Source: Stenotrophomonas sp. VV52 (GTDB lineage Bacteria; Pseudomonadota; Gammaproteobacteria; Xanthomonadales; Xanthomonadaceae). From it: DNA of 64,000 nucleotides. This document shows positions 9,344-17,327 of the stretch, piece by piece. The stretch lies in NCBI RefSeq assembly GCF_002893095.1, contig NZ_PKQQ01000015.1, positions 29,568 to 93,567 on the forward strand. The letters are read 5' to 3'. Position numbers and translations under genes: made by a program. Within the stretch, counting starts at the first letter, position 1. Every line of letters begins with the position of its first letter. The notes below the pieces were generated by a model that saw only the letters and a program-made list of their open reading frames with translations, did not search any database and was not told where the DNA came from.

Positions 9344-9748
9344 TTACGCCCTCCCGGCCGCAGCCAGCAGACGCCGCTCGGCAATCGCCAGCGACAACCG
9401 GCACGCATCGTCGCGGCCACTGCTGCACACCACCGTGGCCGCTGGCGCATGCTGCGGGTGCAGGTGCGCGTCCAGCCCATCGTCATCATTGGCCGCCATC
9501 TCGATGTACGGCGCCGGCAGCGCATCCAGCGCCGCGCACAGTGCCTGCCCGTGCTCCACCCACTGCGCCGGTTCGGCCGGAGCAGTCTCGATCAGCACCC
9601 ACTCCGGTGCGCTGAGGGTCGCCTCGCGCAGGCATGCCACCAGTGCGGGCAGGGAGGCGCAGTGCGCGCAGTGGATCGCGTGGCCGGCCAGCTGGGCCGG
9701 TACCGGCAGCGGGTCCGCCGAGGCCTGCCGGATCAACAGGATGGTCAT
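9344..9748 (-). CDS. degenerate AroQ-like protein, copy 1
   Basis: 134 residues, weakly similar in layout to the following gene: MTILLIRQAS start, WVLIETAPAEPAQ and PYIEMAANDDD in the places of the NPGA and VEVH motifs, and a final helix DACRLSLAIAERRLLAAA. The AroQ catalytic Tyr, Arg and both His are missing; only the Glu of YIEM aligns. It is the first gene of a two-gene unit that diverges from lepB. Family assignment is by eye and tentative. Confidence 0.45.
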   Translation of the reverse strand: MTILLIRQASADPLPVPAQLAGHAIHCAHCASLPALVACLREATLSAPEWVLIETAPAEPAQWVEHGQALCAALDALPAPYIEMAANDDDGLDAHLHPQHAPAATVVCSSGRDDACRLSLAIAERRLLAAAGRA

Positions 9749-9917
9749 GGAACATCTCTACAAAGCACCCGGAGGCGCGGTGTGGCCACGATGCGCGCGC
9801 CGGCCATAAAGCAGCCATGCGCCGGTGGCCGCCCGCGCGTAAAGAGTGCGTAGCTTTTGTGGGGAACTCGGGTCCACACTGCCGGTCACACCCTTCTCTC
9901 ACCGCAAGGATCGCCCC

Positions 9918-10547
9918 ATGTCCCAGGTCGCCCCCGCCGCCGGAGCACGCACCGGCGTGCTGTACTGGCTGAAGAAGGAAGCGCTGCCGCTGCTGGTCAT
10001 GCTCGGCCTGCTGGCTGCCGCGCGCGACAGCTTGGCCAATCACTACCAGGTGCCCAGTGGCTCGATGCAGCACACCCTGATGCCGGGCGACCGCGTGGTG
10101 GTGGACATGCGCGCGTACGGGCTGCGTTTGCCGTTCACCAGCGTGGAGCTGCTGCATACCGGGGTGCCGCAGCGGGGTGAGGTGGCCGTGTTCGATTCGC
10201 CGCAGGACGGCACCCGGCTGATCAAGCGGATTGCCGCCGTGGGCGGTGACCGGGTGGACCTGCACGAGGGGCACCTGAGCATCAACGGCAACCCGCTGGC
10301 TCAGGCCGGGACCGATGAAGTGGAAGATTTCGGCCGTACCCTGGCGCAGCTGGACCTGGGGCAGGGTGGGGGTCCGGATATCACCGGCCTGACCGTGCCG
10401 GCGGGAAAGGTGCTGATGCTGGGCGACCATCGGGGTAACAGCGCGGATGGGCGGTATTTCGGTCTGGTGGATGCCAAGGCGTTGTACGGCAAAGCGGCGC
10501 GCGTGTATTACCGCCGGGGTGAAGGGTTCACCTGGCAGGCGTTGTAA
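9918..10547 (+). CDS. lepB: signal peptidase I (LepB type)
   Basis: 209 residues from the ATG at 9918 with AAGGA at 9906-9910. One N-terminal membrane helix (about 21-38) is followed by box B VPSGSMQHTLMPGD with the nucleophile Ser49, box D GTRLIKRIAAVGGD with the general-base Lys103, and box E GDHRGNSADGRYFG. It cleaves signal peptides at the periplasmic face. It is shorter than E. coli LepB (one TM rather than two) and not next to lepA, so it may be a second signal peptidase; in this group an additional LepB is common. Confidence 0.9.
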   Translation: MSQVAPAAGARTGVLYWLKKEALPLLVMLGLLAAARDSLANHYQVPSGSMQHTLMPGDRVVVDMRAYGLRLPFTSVELLHTGVPQRGEVAVFDSPQDGTRLIKRIAAVGGDRVDLHEGHLSINGNPLAQAGTDEVEDFGRTLAQLDLGQGGGPDITGLTVPAGKVLMLGDHRGNSADGRYFGLVDAKALYGKAARVYYRRGEGFTWQAL

Positions 10548-10570
10548 CGGCCCCTCGGGCACCGCGCTCA

Positions 10571-10618
10571 GCCGGGCAGAGCCCGGCTCTACCGCAGCCG
10601 GGCAGAGCCCGGCTCTAC
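10571..10618. repeat. two tandem GTAG REP copies (GCCGGGCAGAGCCCGGCTC)
   Basis: Direct repeats at 10571-10592 and 10597-10618, each a palindrome ending CTAC, four bases apart. The same subfamily appears at 15673, 43903 and 43935. Confidence 0.75.
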
Positions 10619-10669
10619 GCCGGGCGCGTCACCGTTCGATATCCCAAACGTCTCAATCAAGACCCCGCA

Positions 10670-10691
10670 GGTTATCGATCGACCGATAACC
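10670..10691. promoter_or_regulatory. operator-like palindrome upstream of the MFS gene
   Basis: GGTTATCG at 10670-10677 and CGATAACC at 10684-10691 form a perfect 8-bp inverted repeat with a 6-base centre (fits the T-N11-A shape of LysR sites). It lies 59 bases before the MFS start codon; the LysR gene at the far end of the MFS gene is a candidate regulator. Confidence 0.4.
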
Positions 10692-10750
10692 CCGGCCTAT
10701 CCTGAGCGCTGATCCTTACGCACCGGCCCGCCCCCACGGGCCCGAACGCA

Positions 10751-12022
10751 ATGAACGGCGACACCGCAGCGCTGCCCGAGCGCAGTCCCACTACCCATCC
10801 GCCCACGCCGTCCCTGCACATCGAGCAGGGCACCCCGGCCTTCCGCCGCACGGCGGTGGCCCTGTTCCTGGCCGGCTTTTCCACCTTCGGCCTGCTCTAC
10901 ACCGTGCAGCCGCTGCTGCCCGAGTTCAGCCGCCACTTCGGCGTCTCCGCTGCCAACAGCGCCATGGCGCTCTCCCTCAGCACCGGCCTGCTGGCAGTCT
11001 CCATGCTCGTCGCCGGGCTCATCTCCGACCGCATCGGCCGCCGCGGCCTGATGATCGCCGCACTCCTCGCCTCCACCGTGCTCTCCGCCGCCAGCGCGCT
11101 GGTCGACGACTGGAGCACGCTGCTGGTGCTGCGCGCCCTCCTCGGCCTGACCCTCAGTGGCGTGCCGGCAGTAGCCATGACCTACCTCGTCGAAGAAATG
11201 GACCCGCGCGCGCTCGGCCTGGCCATGGGCCTGTACATCGGCGGCAACGCCGTCGGCGGCATGAGCGGGCGCCTGATCGCCGGCATCGTCGCCGACCACT
11301 GGGGCTGGCGCTGGGGCATCGGCGTGGTCTCGTTGATCGCGGTGCTCAGCACCGTGCTGCTGTGGGTGCAGCTGCCGCCCTCGCGCCACTTCCAGAGCCG
11401 CCGCGGCGGCCTGCGCGAACTGCCCACCCGCTGGCGCCAGCTGTTCGCCGACCCCGGCCTGCCTTGGCTGTTCGCCACCGCGTTCGTGCTGATGGGCGTG
11501 TTCGTCACCCTCTACAACTACCTCGGCTACCACCTGCTCGCACCGCCGTACCAGCTCAGCCAGACCGTGGTCGGATTGATCTTCAGCGTCTACCTGGTCG
11601 GCACCTTCAGCTCCGCATGGATGGGCCAGCAGGCCACCAAGCACGGCCGCGGCCGCGTGCTCGGCATCTGCTACGCATTGATCGCACTCGGCATCGTCAT
11701 GCTCGCGCTGCCGTGGCTGGGTTGCATGGCCGTGGGCATCGCGCTGGTCACCTTCGGCTTCTTCGGCGGGCACTCGGTGGCCAGCAGCTGGGTCGGCAGC
11801 CGCGCAGGTGTGATGCGCGCCGAAGCCTCGGCGCTGTACCTGTTCGCCTACTACCTGGGCTCCAGCCTGGCCGGTGCCGCAGGCGGCGTGTTCTACACCC
11901 GCTGGGACTGGTGGGGCGTGTGCGCGTTCACCGCCGTGCTCACCCTGATTGGCGCGACCATCGCGTGGCGGCTCGGCCGTCGCGCGCAGCCGCTGCAGGC
12001 CGCGCTCGCCGTCAGTCGCTGA
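10751..12022 (+). CDS. MFS efflux transporter, YnfM-like
   Basis: 423 residues with about twelve membrane helices. The DHA1 motif A appears as GLISDRIGRRGLM after helix 2, and RALLGLTLSGVPAVAMTYL resembles the antiporter helix 4/5 region. The best recalled relative is the inner-membrane protein YnfM of E. coli, which is paired with the LysR regulator YnfL; a LysR gene also lies here, convergent and overlapping by 11 bases at the stops. The substrate is unknown. An operator-like palindrome precedes the gene. Confidence 0.85.
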   Translation: MNGDTAALPERSPTTHPPTPSLHIEQGTPAFRRTAVALFLAGFSTFGLLYTVQPLLPEFSRHFGVSAANSAMALSLSTGLLAVSMLVAGLISDRIGRRGLMIAALLASTVLSAASALVDDWSTLLVLRALLGLTLSGVPAVAMTYLVEEMDPRALGLAMGLYIGGNAVGGMSGRLIAGIVADHWGWRWGIGVVSLIAVLSTVLLWVQLPPSRHFQSRRGGLRELPTRWRQLFADPGLPWLFATAFVLMGVFVTLYNYLGYHLLAPPYQLSQTVVGLIFSVYLVGTFSSAWMGQQATKHGRGRVLGICYALIALGIVMLALPWLGCMAVGIALVTFGFFGGHSVASSWVGSRAGVMRAEASALYLFAYYLGSSLAGAAGGVFYTRWDWWGVCAFTAVLTLIGATIAWRLGRRAQPLQAALAVSR

Positions 12023-12917
12023 GTCCGCCCTGCAGCAGTTTCGTGAAGTGGGTGATCAGCGGTGACGGGCTGCCGCGCCGGTAGGCCACGTGCACTTCCG
12101 AACTGGCCGCGCGGTCGCTCAACGGAACGAAGCGCGCACCTTCCACATGGATGTGGCTGCACGACGCCGGCAGCACGGTAACGCCGAGGCCAGACGCGGC
12201 CAGGCTGATCAGCGTGGACGCTTCCCCGGCTTCCTGGATGATGCGCGGGGTGAAGCCGGCATTGCGGCACAGCGCGATGAAATGGTCATGGATGCCCGCG
12301 CCCACCTCACGCAGGAACCCCACGAACGGCTCATGCGCGAACTGCCGCAGCGCCAATGGCGCGCCCTCCGGCAGGCCGCGGAGCAGCGGGTGCTGGTCAT
12401 GCACCACCAGCGCCAGCGGGTCGCTGAACAATTTGCGCGAGGTCAGCGGGGCCGGCAGCGCCCGCTTGCGGATCAAGCCCACGTCCAGCTCATTGGCCAC
12501 CAGCGCGTCGATCTGCTGCAACGTGTTCATTTCGCGCAGCTTCAACTGCACCTGCGGGAACTGCTGGCGGTAAGCGAAGATCGCGCGTGGAATCTGCGTC
12601 GACAACGGCGTCGCCCGGGTCAGCCCGATGCGCAGCTCGCCGGTTTCGCCGCGCTGCGCGCGCTGGGTCAGTTCAATCGCCTGGTCGACCCGCGCCAATG
12701 CCTCGGTGGCCTGCGCCTGCAACACGCGCCCGGCCTCGGTGAGTTCCACCCGGCGATTGCTGCGCAGGAACAATCGCGCGCCCAACAGCGTTTCCAGCTG
12801 GCGGATCTGCTGGCTCAGCGGCGGCTGGGACATGCCCAGCCGTTCGGCGGCGCGGCCGAAGTGCAGGGTGTCGGCCACCGCCAGGAAATAGCGCAGGTGG
12901 CGCAGTTCGATCGACAT
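12012..12917 (-). CDS. LysR-family regulator next to an MFS exporter
   Basis: 301 residues. The N-terminal winged helix (IELRHLRYFLAVADTLHFG through AAERLGMSQPPLSQQIRQLE, about residues 3-60) is a textbook LTTR DNA-binding domain; the rest is a periplasmic-binding-like effector domain. The MSIELRHLRYF start and the neighbouring YnfM-like gene suggest it regulates that exporter. The gene follows another LysR gene on the same strand after only 9 bases, so both regulators may be made from one transcript. Confidence 0.9.
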   Translation of the reverse strand: MSIELRHLRYFLAVADTLHFGRAAERLGMSQPPLSQQIRQLETLLGARLFLRSNRRVELTEAGRVLQAQATEALARVDQAIELTQRAQRGETGELRIGLTRATPLSTQIPRAIFAYRQQFPQVQLKLREMNTLQQIDALVANELDVGLIRKRALPAPLTSRKLFSDPLALVVHDQHPLLRGLPEGAPLALRQFAHEPFVGFLREVGAGIHDHFIALCRNAGFTPRIIQEAGEASTLISLAASGLGVTVLPASCSHIHVEGARFVPLSDRAASSEVHVAYRRGSPSPLITHFTKLLQGGLSD

Positions 12918-12926
12918 GGCAGCGCG

Positions 12927-13895
12927 TCAGCGTTCGGAATGACCGCTTTCATCATAGCTGCGCGGACTGAACAGGTCCGGCTGGATCAGCTCGATGAAGG
13001 CACGCGCCTGCGGCGACAGGAAGCGCCCACGGCGCACGATCACCCCGTAGCTGCGCTCGGGGAACCACGCGCTCATCGAGCGCGTCACCAGCCGGTCGCG
13101 GTCGGCGTCGTTGAGGCACAGCGCCGGCACGATGGAAATACCCATGCCCATTGCCACGTACTGCTTGATCACCTCCCAGCCGCCCACCTCCAGCGCCACC
13201 GTGTACGGCACGCGCTGGCGCTGGAACACCTGGTCGACCAGCCGGTAGGTGATCTGGCGCTTGGGCGGCAGCACCAGCGGATAGGCCGAGATCGCCTGCA
13301 GGGTCAGCTCCGGCGCGGTGGCCAGCGGATGCTCGGGCGGGGCGATCAGCACCTGCTCGAAGCGGTAGGCCGGGGCGTAGCTGAGGTCGGAGGGTACTTC
13401 GGTCATCGAGCCCACCGCCAGGTCGGCCGCGTCGCTGCGCAGCAGGTCGGTGCCGTCGGCGCTGATCGCGTTGTGCAGGGTCAGGCGAACGTCGGGGTGG
13501 CGCTGGCGGAAGCGCTCCACGATCCGCGGCAGCAGGTACAGGATGGTGGAGCTGTTGGCGGCGATGTTGAGCTCGCCGGCGTCCAGCCCCTTCACCTTGT
13601 CGCGGAAGCTGGCCTCCAGCCCGTCCAGGCTCTCGACCAGCGGCTGGGCCATCTCAAACAGCAGCTGGCCCTCGCGGCTGGGCACCAGGCGCCGCCCGCT
13701 GCGCTCGAACAGGCCCACCCCCAGTTCCCGTTCCAGCGCCTGCAACTGCTGGCTGATCGCCGGCTGGCTCACGAACAGCGCCTCAGCCGCCCGTGAGACC
13801 GAGCCCAGCCGCACCGTCTGGCAGAACGCCCGCAGGGGCTTGAGCCGGTCGGATTTGTAGGAAAAACGGGGACTTGGCGGCTTGGGTGTGGGCAT
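12927..13895 (-). CDS. LysR-family regulator divergent from aceB
   Basis: 322 residues, starting MPTPKPPSPRFSYKSDRLKP. The DNA-binding helix-turn-helix is SVSRAAEALFVSQPAISQQL, followed by an LTTR effector domain. The gene is divergent from the glyoxylate shunt operon aceBA, and a perfect 19-base palindrome lies between the two starts, so it probably controls aceBA and itself; this is inference from position. The frame stays open far upstream through aceB, but that extension is antisense to aceB and is not coding. Confidence 0.9.
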   Translation of the reverse strand: MPTPKPPSPRFSYKSDRLKPLRAFCQTVRLGSVSRAAEALFVSQPAISQQLQALERELGVGLFERSGRRLVPSREGQLLFEMAQPLVESLDGLEASFRDKVKGLDAGELNIAANSSTILYLLPRIVERFRQRHPDVRLTLHNAISADGTDLLRSDAADLAVGSMTEVPSDLSYAPAYRFEQVLIAPPEHPLATAPELTLQAISAYPLVLPPKRQITYRLVDQVFQRQRVPYTVALEVGGWEVIKQYVAMGMGISIVPALCLNDADRDRLVTRSMSAWFPERSYGVIVRRGRFLSPQARAFIELIQPDLFSPRSYDESGHSER

Positions 13896-13905
13896 GGCGT
13901 CACGG

Positions 13906-13924
13906 TTATAAGTTGAACTTATAA
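13906..13924. promoter_or_regulatory. perfect palindromic LysR-type operator between the regulator and aceB
   Basis: TTATAAGTT at 13906-13914, one central G, AACTTATAA at 13916-13924: nine perfectly paired bases per arm, AT-rich in a GC-rich setting, with several T-N11-A matches. It starts 11 bases upstream of the regulator ATG and lies 78 bases before aceB. Confidence 0.7.
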
Positions 13925-14001
13925 AACGCATTGCAATATCTGCTTTGTCAAATACCACACTCCAGCGCACGGTGGGATCACCCGCAACGCAGGAGTTGGA
14001 C

Positions 14002-15651
14002 ATGTCCGCTGTCGCCGCCTTCGCCACCGCCCAGCCCACCCCGGCCGACGCTCCGGCCACGCCGGGCATCGCCCTCACCACCCAGCTGGCCGGCCAGTCC
14101 GCGCTGCTGCCGGCAGGGGTACTGGCGCTGCTGGTGTCGCTGCACCGCGCGGTGGAACCGGAGCGCCAGCGCCGCCTGCAGGCCCGCCGCGAACGCCAGG
14201 CCTTCTTCGACGGCGGCGGCCTGCCGGACTTCCGCAGCGACACCGCCGCCATCCGCAACGACGACTGGCGCGTGGCCGCCATTCCGGAGGCGCTGCAGGA
14301 CCGCCGCGTGGAGATCACCGGCCCGACCGACCCGAAGATGGTCATCAACGCGCTGAACTCCGGCGCCAAGGTGTTCATGGCCGACTTCGAGGATTCCACC
14401 GCCCCGGCCTGGCGCAACCTGCTGGCCGGGCAGCAGGCGCTTATCGGCGCAGTGCGCGGCGACCTGACCCATACCGGCCCCAGCGTGGACGGCAAGCCGG
14501 GCAAGCAGTACGCGCTGCGCCCGCTGGCCGAGCAGGCGGTGCTGATCGTGCGCCCGCGCGGCTGGCACCTGGACGAGAAGCACGTGCGCATCGACGGCCA
14601 GCCGCTGGCCGGCGGCCTGTTCGACGCGGCGGTGTTCGCCTTCCACAACGCCCGCACCCTGATGTGTCGCCAGCGCGGCCCGTACTTCTACCTGCCCAAG
14701 CTGCAGTCGATGGAAGAGGCCGCGCTGTGGGAGACCGCGCTGTCGCACATCGAAGGCATGCTCGGCCTGCCGCATGGGCAGATCAAGGTCACCGTGCTGA
14801 TCGAAACGCTGCCGGCGGTGTTCGAGATGGACGAGATCCTGCACGCGCTGCGCGACCGCATCGTCGGCCTGAACTGCGGCCGCTGGGACTACATCTTTTC
14901 GTACATCAAGACCTTCCGGAAGCACGCCGACAAGGTGCTGCCCGAGCGTGGCCAGGTGACCATGACCCAGCCGTTCCTGAAGGCCTATTCGGAACTGCTG
15001 ATCCAGACCTGCCACCGCCGCGGCGCGCACGCGATGGGCGGCATGGCCGCGCAGATTCCGATCAACCACGACGCGGCCGCCAACGAACAGGCGATGGCGC
15101 GGGTGCGGGCCGACAAGCTGCGCGAAGTGACCGCGGGCCACGACGGCACCTGGGTGGCGCACCCGGCGCTGATTCCGGTGGCGCAGGCGATCTTCGACGC
15201 GCACATGCCCGGCCCGAACCAGCACGCAGTGCTGCGCCGGGATGTGCGGGTGGGCCGCGATGAGTTGATCGCCGCACCCACCGGCACCATCACCCGGGCC
15301 GGTTTCGAGGGCAACGTGGAAGTGTGCGTGCGCTACCTGGCCGCCTGGCTGGACGGCAACGGCTGCGTGCCGATCCATCACCTGATGGAAGACGCGGCCA
15401 CCGCCGAAATCAGCCGCAGCCAGTTGTGGCAGTGGCTGCACGTGCCCGGCCAGCACCTGGACGACGGCACCGCCATCGACCTGCCGCTGCTGGACGCCAC
15501 CCTGGCCGCGCTGCCGGCAAAGCTGGGCGATAGCAGCGCGCTGCCGGGTGGCGCGCGGATTGAAGAGGCGATCGGGTTGCTGGCCGAGCTGAGCCGCCGT
15601 GATGAATTGACCGATTTTTTGACCCTGCCGGCGTACGACCGCCTGGCCTGA
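14002..15651 (+). CDS. aceB: malate synthase A
   Basis: 549 residues from the ATG at 14002, with AGGAG upstream; an earlier in-frame ATG at 13945 lies in the promoter region and is rejected. ALNSGAKVFMADFEDS, the GLNCGRWDYIFSYIKTF block and MGGMAAQIPI are characteristic of AceB. The enzyme condenses glyoxylate with acetyl-CoA to malate, the second step of the glyoxylate bypass needed for growth on acetate or fatty acids. aceA follows in the same direction after a gap containing REP repeats. Confidence 0.95.
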   Translation: MSAVAAFATAQPTPADAPATPGIALTTQLAGQSALLPAGVLALLVSLHRAVEPERQRRLQARRERQAFFDGGGLPDFRSDTAAIRNDDWRVAAIPEALQDRRVEITGPTDPKMVINALNSGAKVFMADFEDSTAPAWRNLLAGQQALIGAVRGDLTHTGPSVDGKPGKQYALRPLAEQAVLIVRPRGWHLDEKHVRIDGQPLAGGLFDAAVFAFHNARTLMCRQRGPYFYLPKLQSMEEAALWETALSHIEGMLGLPHGQIKVTVLIETLPAVFEMDEILHALRDRIVGLNCGRWDYIFSYIKTFRKHADKVLPERGQVTMTQPFLKAYSELLIQTCHRRGAHAMGGMAAQIPINHDAAANEQAMARVRADKLREVTAGHDGTWVAHPALIPVAQAIFDAHMPGPNQHAVLRRDVRVGRDELIAAPTGTITRAGFEGNVEVCVRYLAAWLDGNGCVPIHHLMEDAATAEISRSQLWQWLHVPGQHLDDGTAIDLPLLDATLAALPAKLGDSSALPGGARIEEAIGLLAELSRRDELTDFLTLPAYDRLA

Positions 15652-15672
15652 CGCGCGAACGACCTGACGCAA

Positions 15673-15776
15673 GCCGGGCAGAGCCCGGCTCTACCTCCGA
15701 TTGCCCACCACGCGCCCGAACGCCCACGAACCGCCCGACGACCCACCGCCGTAGAGCGGGGCTCTGCCCCGCTGCC
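15673..15776. repeat. two GTAG REP copies between aceB and aceA
   Basis: GCCGGGCAGAGCCCGGCTCTA ending at 15694 and a GTAGAGCGGGGCTCTGCCCC copy at 15751-15776, in opposite orientation. A REP pair between cotranscribed genes can alter the stability of the upstream and downstream mRNA. Confidence 0.75.
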
Positions 15777-15795
15777 GACCAACCTGGAGAACACC

Positions 15796-17079
15796 ATGAC
15801 CAAGCTGCCGACCGCCGAACAGATCCAGCACGAATGGAACACCGACCCGCGCTGGGCCGGGATCCAGCGCAACTACAGCGCCGCCGACGTGGTGCGCCTG
15901 CGCGGCACCGTGCACGTGGAGCATTCGCTGGCCCGGCTGGGCGCGGAGAAGCTGTGGAAGTACCTGCATGAAAAGGACTTCGTCAACGCACTCGGCGCCC
16001 TGACCGGCAACCAGGCCATGCAGCAGGTCAAGGCCGGCCTCAACGCCATCTACCTGTCCGGCTGGCAGGTCGCCGCCGACGCCAACCTGGCCGGCCAGAT
16101 GTACCCCGACCAGTCGCTGTACCCGGCCGACTCGGTGCCGGCGGTGGTCAAGCGCATCAACAACACCCTGCTGCGCGCCGACCAGCTGCACCACGCCGAA
16201 GGCAAGGACGAGATCGACTTCCTGCAGCCGATCGTGGCCGACGCCGAAGCCGGCTTCGGCGGCGTGCTCAACGCCTTCGAACTGATGAAGGCCATGATCG
16301 AAGCCGGCGCGGCCGGCGTGCACTTCGAAGACCAGCTGGCCTCGGTGAAGAAGTGCGGCCACATGGGCGGCAAGGTGCTGGTGCCCACCCGCGAGGCCAT
16401 CGAGAAGTTGAACGCAGCGCGCCTGGCCGCCGACGTGCTGGGCGTGCCCACCCTGCTGGTGGCGCGCACCGACGCCGAAGCCGCCGACCTGCTGACCAGC
16501 GACATCGACCCCAACGACCAGCCCTTCGCCAGCGGCGAGCGCACCCCGGAAGGCTTCTACCGCACCCGCAACGGCCTGGACCAGGCGATCAGCCGCGGCC
16601 TGGCCTACGCCCCCTATGCCGACCTGGTCTGGTGCGAGACCGGCAAGCCGGACCTGGAGTTCGCCCGCAAGTTCGCCGAGGCCATCCACGCGAAGTACCC
16701 GGGCAAGCTGCTGGCCTACAACTGCTCGCCCAGCTTCAACTGGAAGAAGAACCTGGACGACGCCACCATCGCGAAGTTCCAGAAGGAGATCGCCAGCTAC
16801 GGCTACAAGTTCCAGTTCATCACCCTGGCCGGCTTCCACGCCCTGAACTACTCCATGTTCAACCTGGCCCACGGCTATGCCCGCCGCCAGATGAGCGCCT
16901 TCGTCGAGCTGCAGGAGGCCGAGTTCGCAGCCGCCGACCGCGGCTTCACCGCCGTGAAGCACCAGCGCGAGGTCGGCACCGGCTACTTCGACGCGGTCAC
17001 CCAGGCCATCCAGCAGGGCCAGTCTTCCACCACCGCCCTGACCGGCTCGACCGAAGAAGAGCAGTTCCGGGCGGCTTGA
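15796..17079 (+). CDS. aceA: isocitrate lyase
   Basis: 427 residues. The signature KKCGHMGGK includes the catalytic Cys at about residue 187, and the preceding [13 protein letters not shown] and following VLVPTREA match isocitrate lyase. It splits isocitrate to succinate and glyoxylate, feeding aceB. GGAG lies just upstream (CCTGGAGAACACC). A strong terminator follows, closing the aceBA unit. Confidence 0.96.
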   Translation: MTKLPTAEQIQHEWNTDPRWAGIQRNYSAADVVRLRGTVHVEHSLARLGAEKLWKYLHEKDFVNALGALTGNQAMQQVKAGLNAIYLSGWQVAADANLAGQMYPDQSLYPADSVPAVVKRINNTLLRADQLHHAEGKDEIDFLQPIVADAEAGFGGVLNAFELMKAMIEAGAAGVHFEDQLASVKKCGHMGGKVLVPTREAIEKLNAARLAADVLGVPTLLVARTDAEAADLLTSDIDPNDQPFASGERTPEGFYRTRNGLDQAISRGLAYAPYADLVWCETGKPDLEFARKFAEAIHAKYPGKLLAYNCSPSFNWKKNLDDATIAKFQKEIASYGYKFQFITLAGFHALNYSMFNLAHGYARRQMSAFVELQEAEFAAADRGFTAVKHQREVGTGYFDAVTQAIQQGQSSTTALTGSTEEEQFRAA

Positions 17080-17090
17080 TCAGCGAAAAA

Positions 17091-17121
17091 GGCCGCCCCT
17101 GTAGGGGCGGCCCCGCTTTTA
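17091..17121 (+). terminator. rho-independent terminator after aceA
   Basis: GGCCGCCCCT pairs with AGGGGCGGCC (17091-17112), followed by CCGC and four T residues. Confidence 0.8.
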
Positions 17122-17175
17122 TCTGCAACCGCCAGATGCTACGGTCCGCACAAGACGCCATGCGGTGGAGGATGG

Positions 17176-17189
17176 CCGGTTCGAACCGG
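17176..17189. promoter_or_regulatory. 14-bp perfect palindrome upstream of the diguanylate cyclase gene
   Basis: CCGGTTCGAACCGG lies 139 bases before the start codon, in a 200-base gap with no gene. It is a possible dimeric-regulator site. Nothing else is recognisable in this gap except a -10-like TATCCT at 17282-17287. Confidence 0.3.
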
Positions 17190-17327
17190 TTGCCGCGTTG
17201 GGGGGAGGGGCCAGTGCGTCGGGAGGGATTCCGGGCGCCCTGGCTTGAATTTGCGATGAGGCGCACACTTTTAAGGGGTGCTATCCTCCATCGCTCACCG
17301 GGGAACGCTAGGAAGCGGGTGTACGGT

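Noticed and set aside
10571..10618. Tandem short repeats as a CRISPR array
   Set aside because: Only two copies with a four-base gap; each is a GTAG-type palindrome found elsewhere in other arrangements; no cas genes.
12090..13796. Plus-strand 568-codon frame spanning both LysR genes
   Set aside because: Antisense to two well-formed LysR proteins; His/Gln/Arg-rich without motif.
13896..14657. N-terminal extension of the LysR gene at 12927-13895
   Set aside because: It would run antisense through aceB and its promoter; LTTR proteins begin near the helix-turn-helix.
17236..17256. Sigma-54 promoter (TGGC..TTGC) before the diguanylate cyclase gene
   Set aside because: The GG-GC spacing is nine bases instead of ten, so the match fails.
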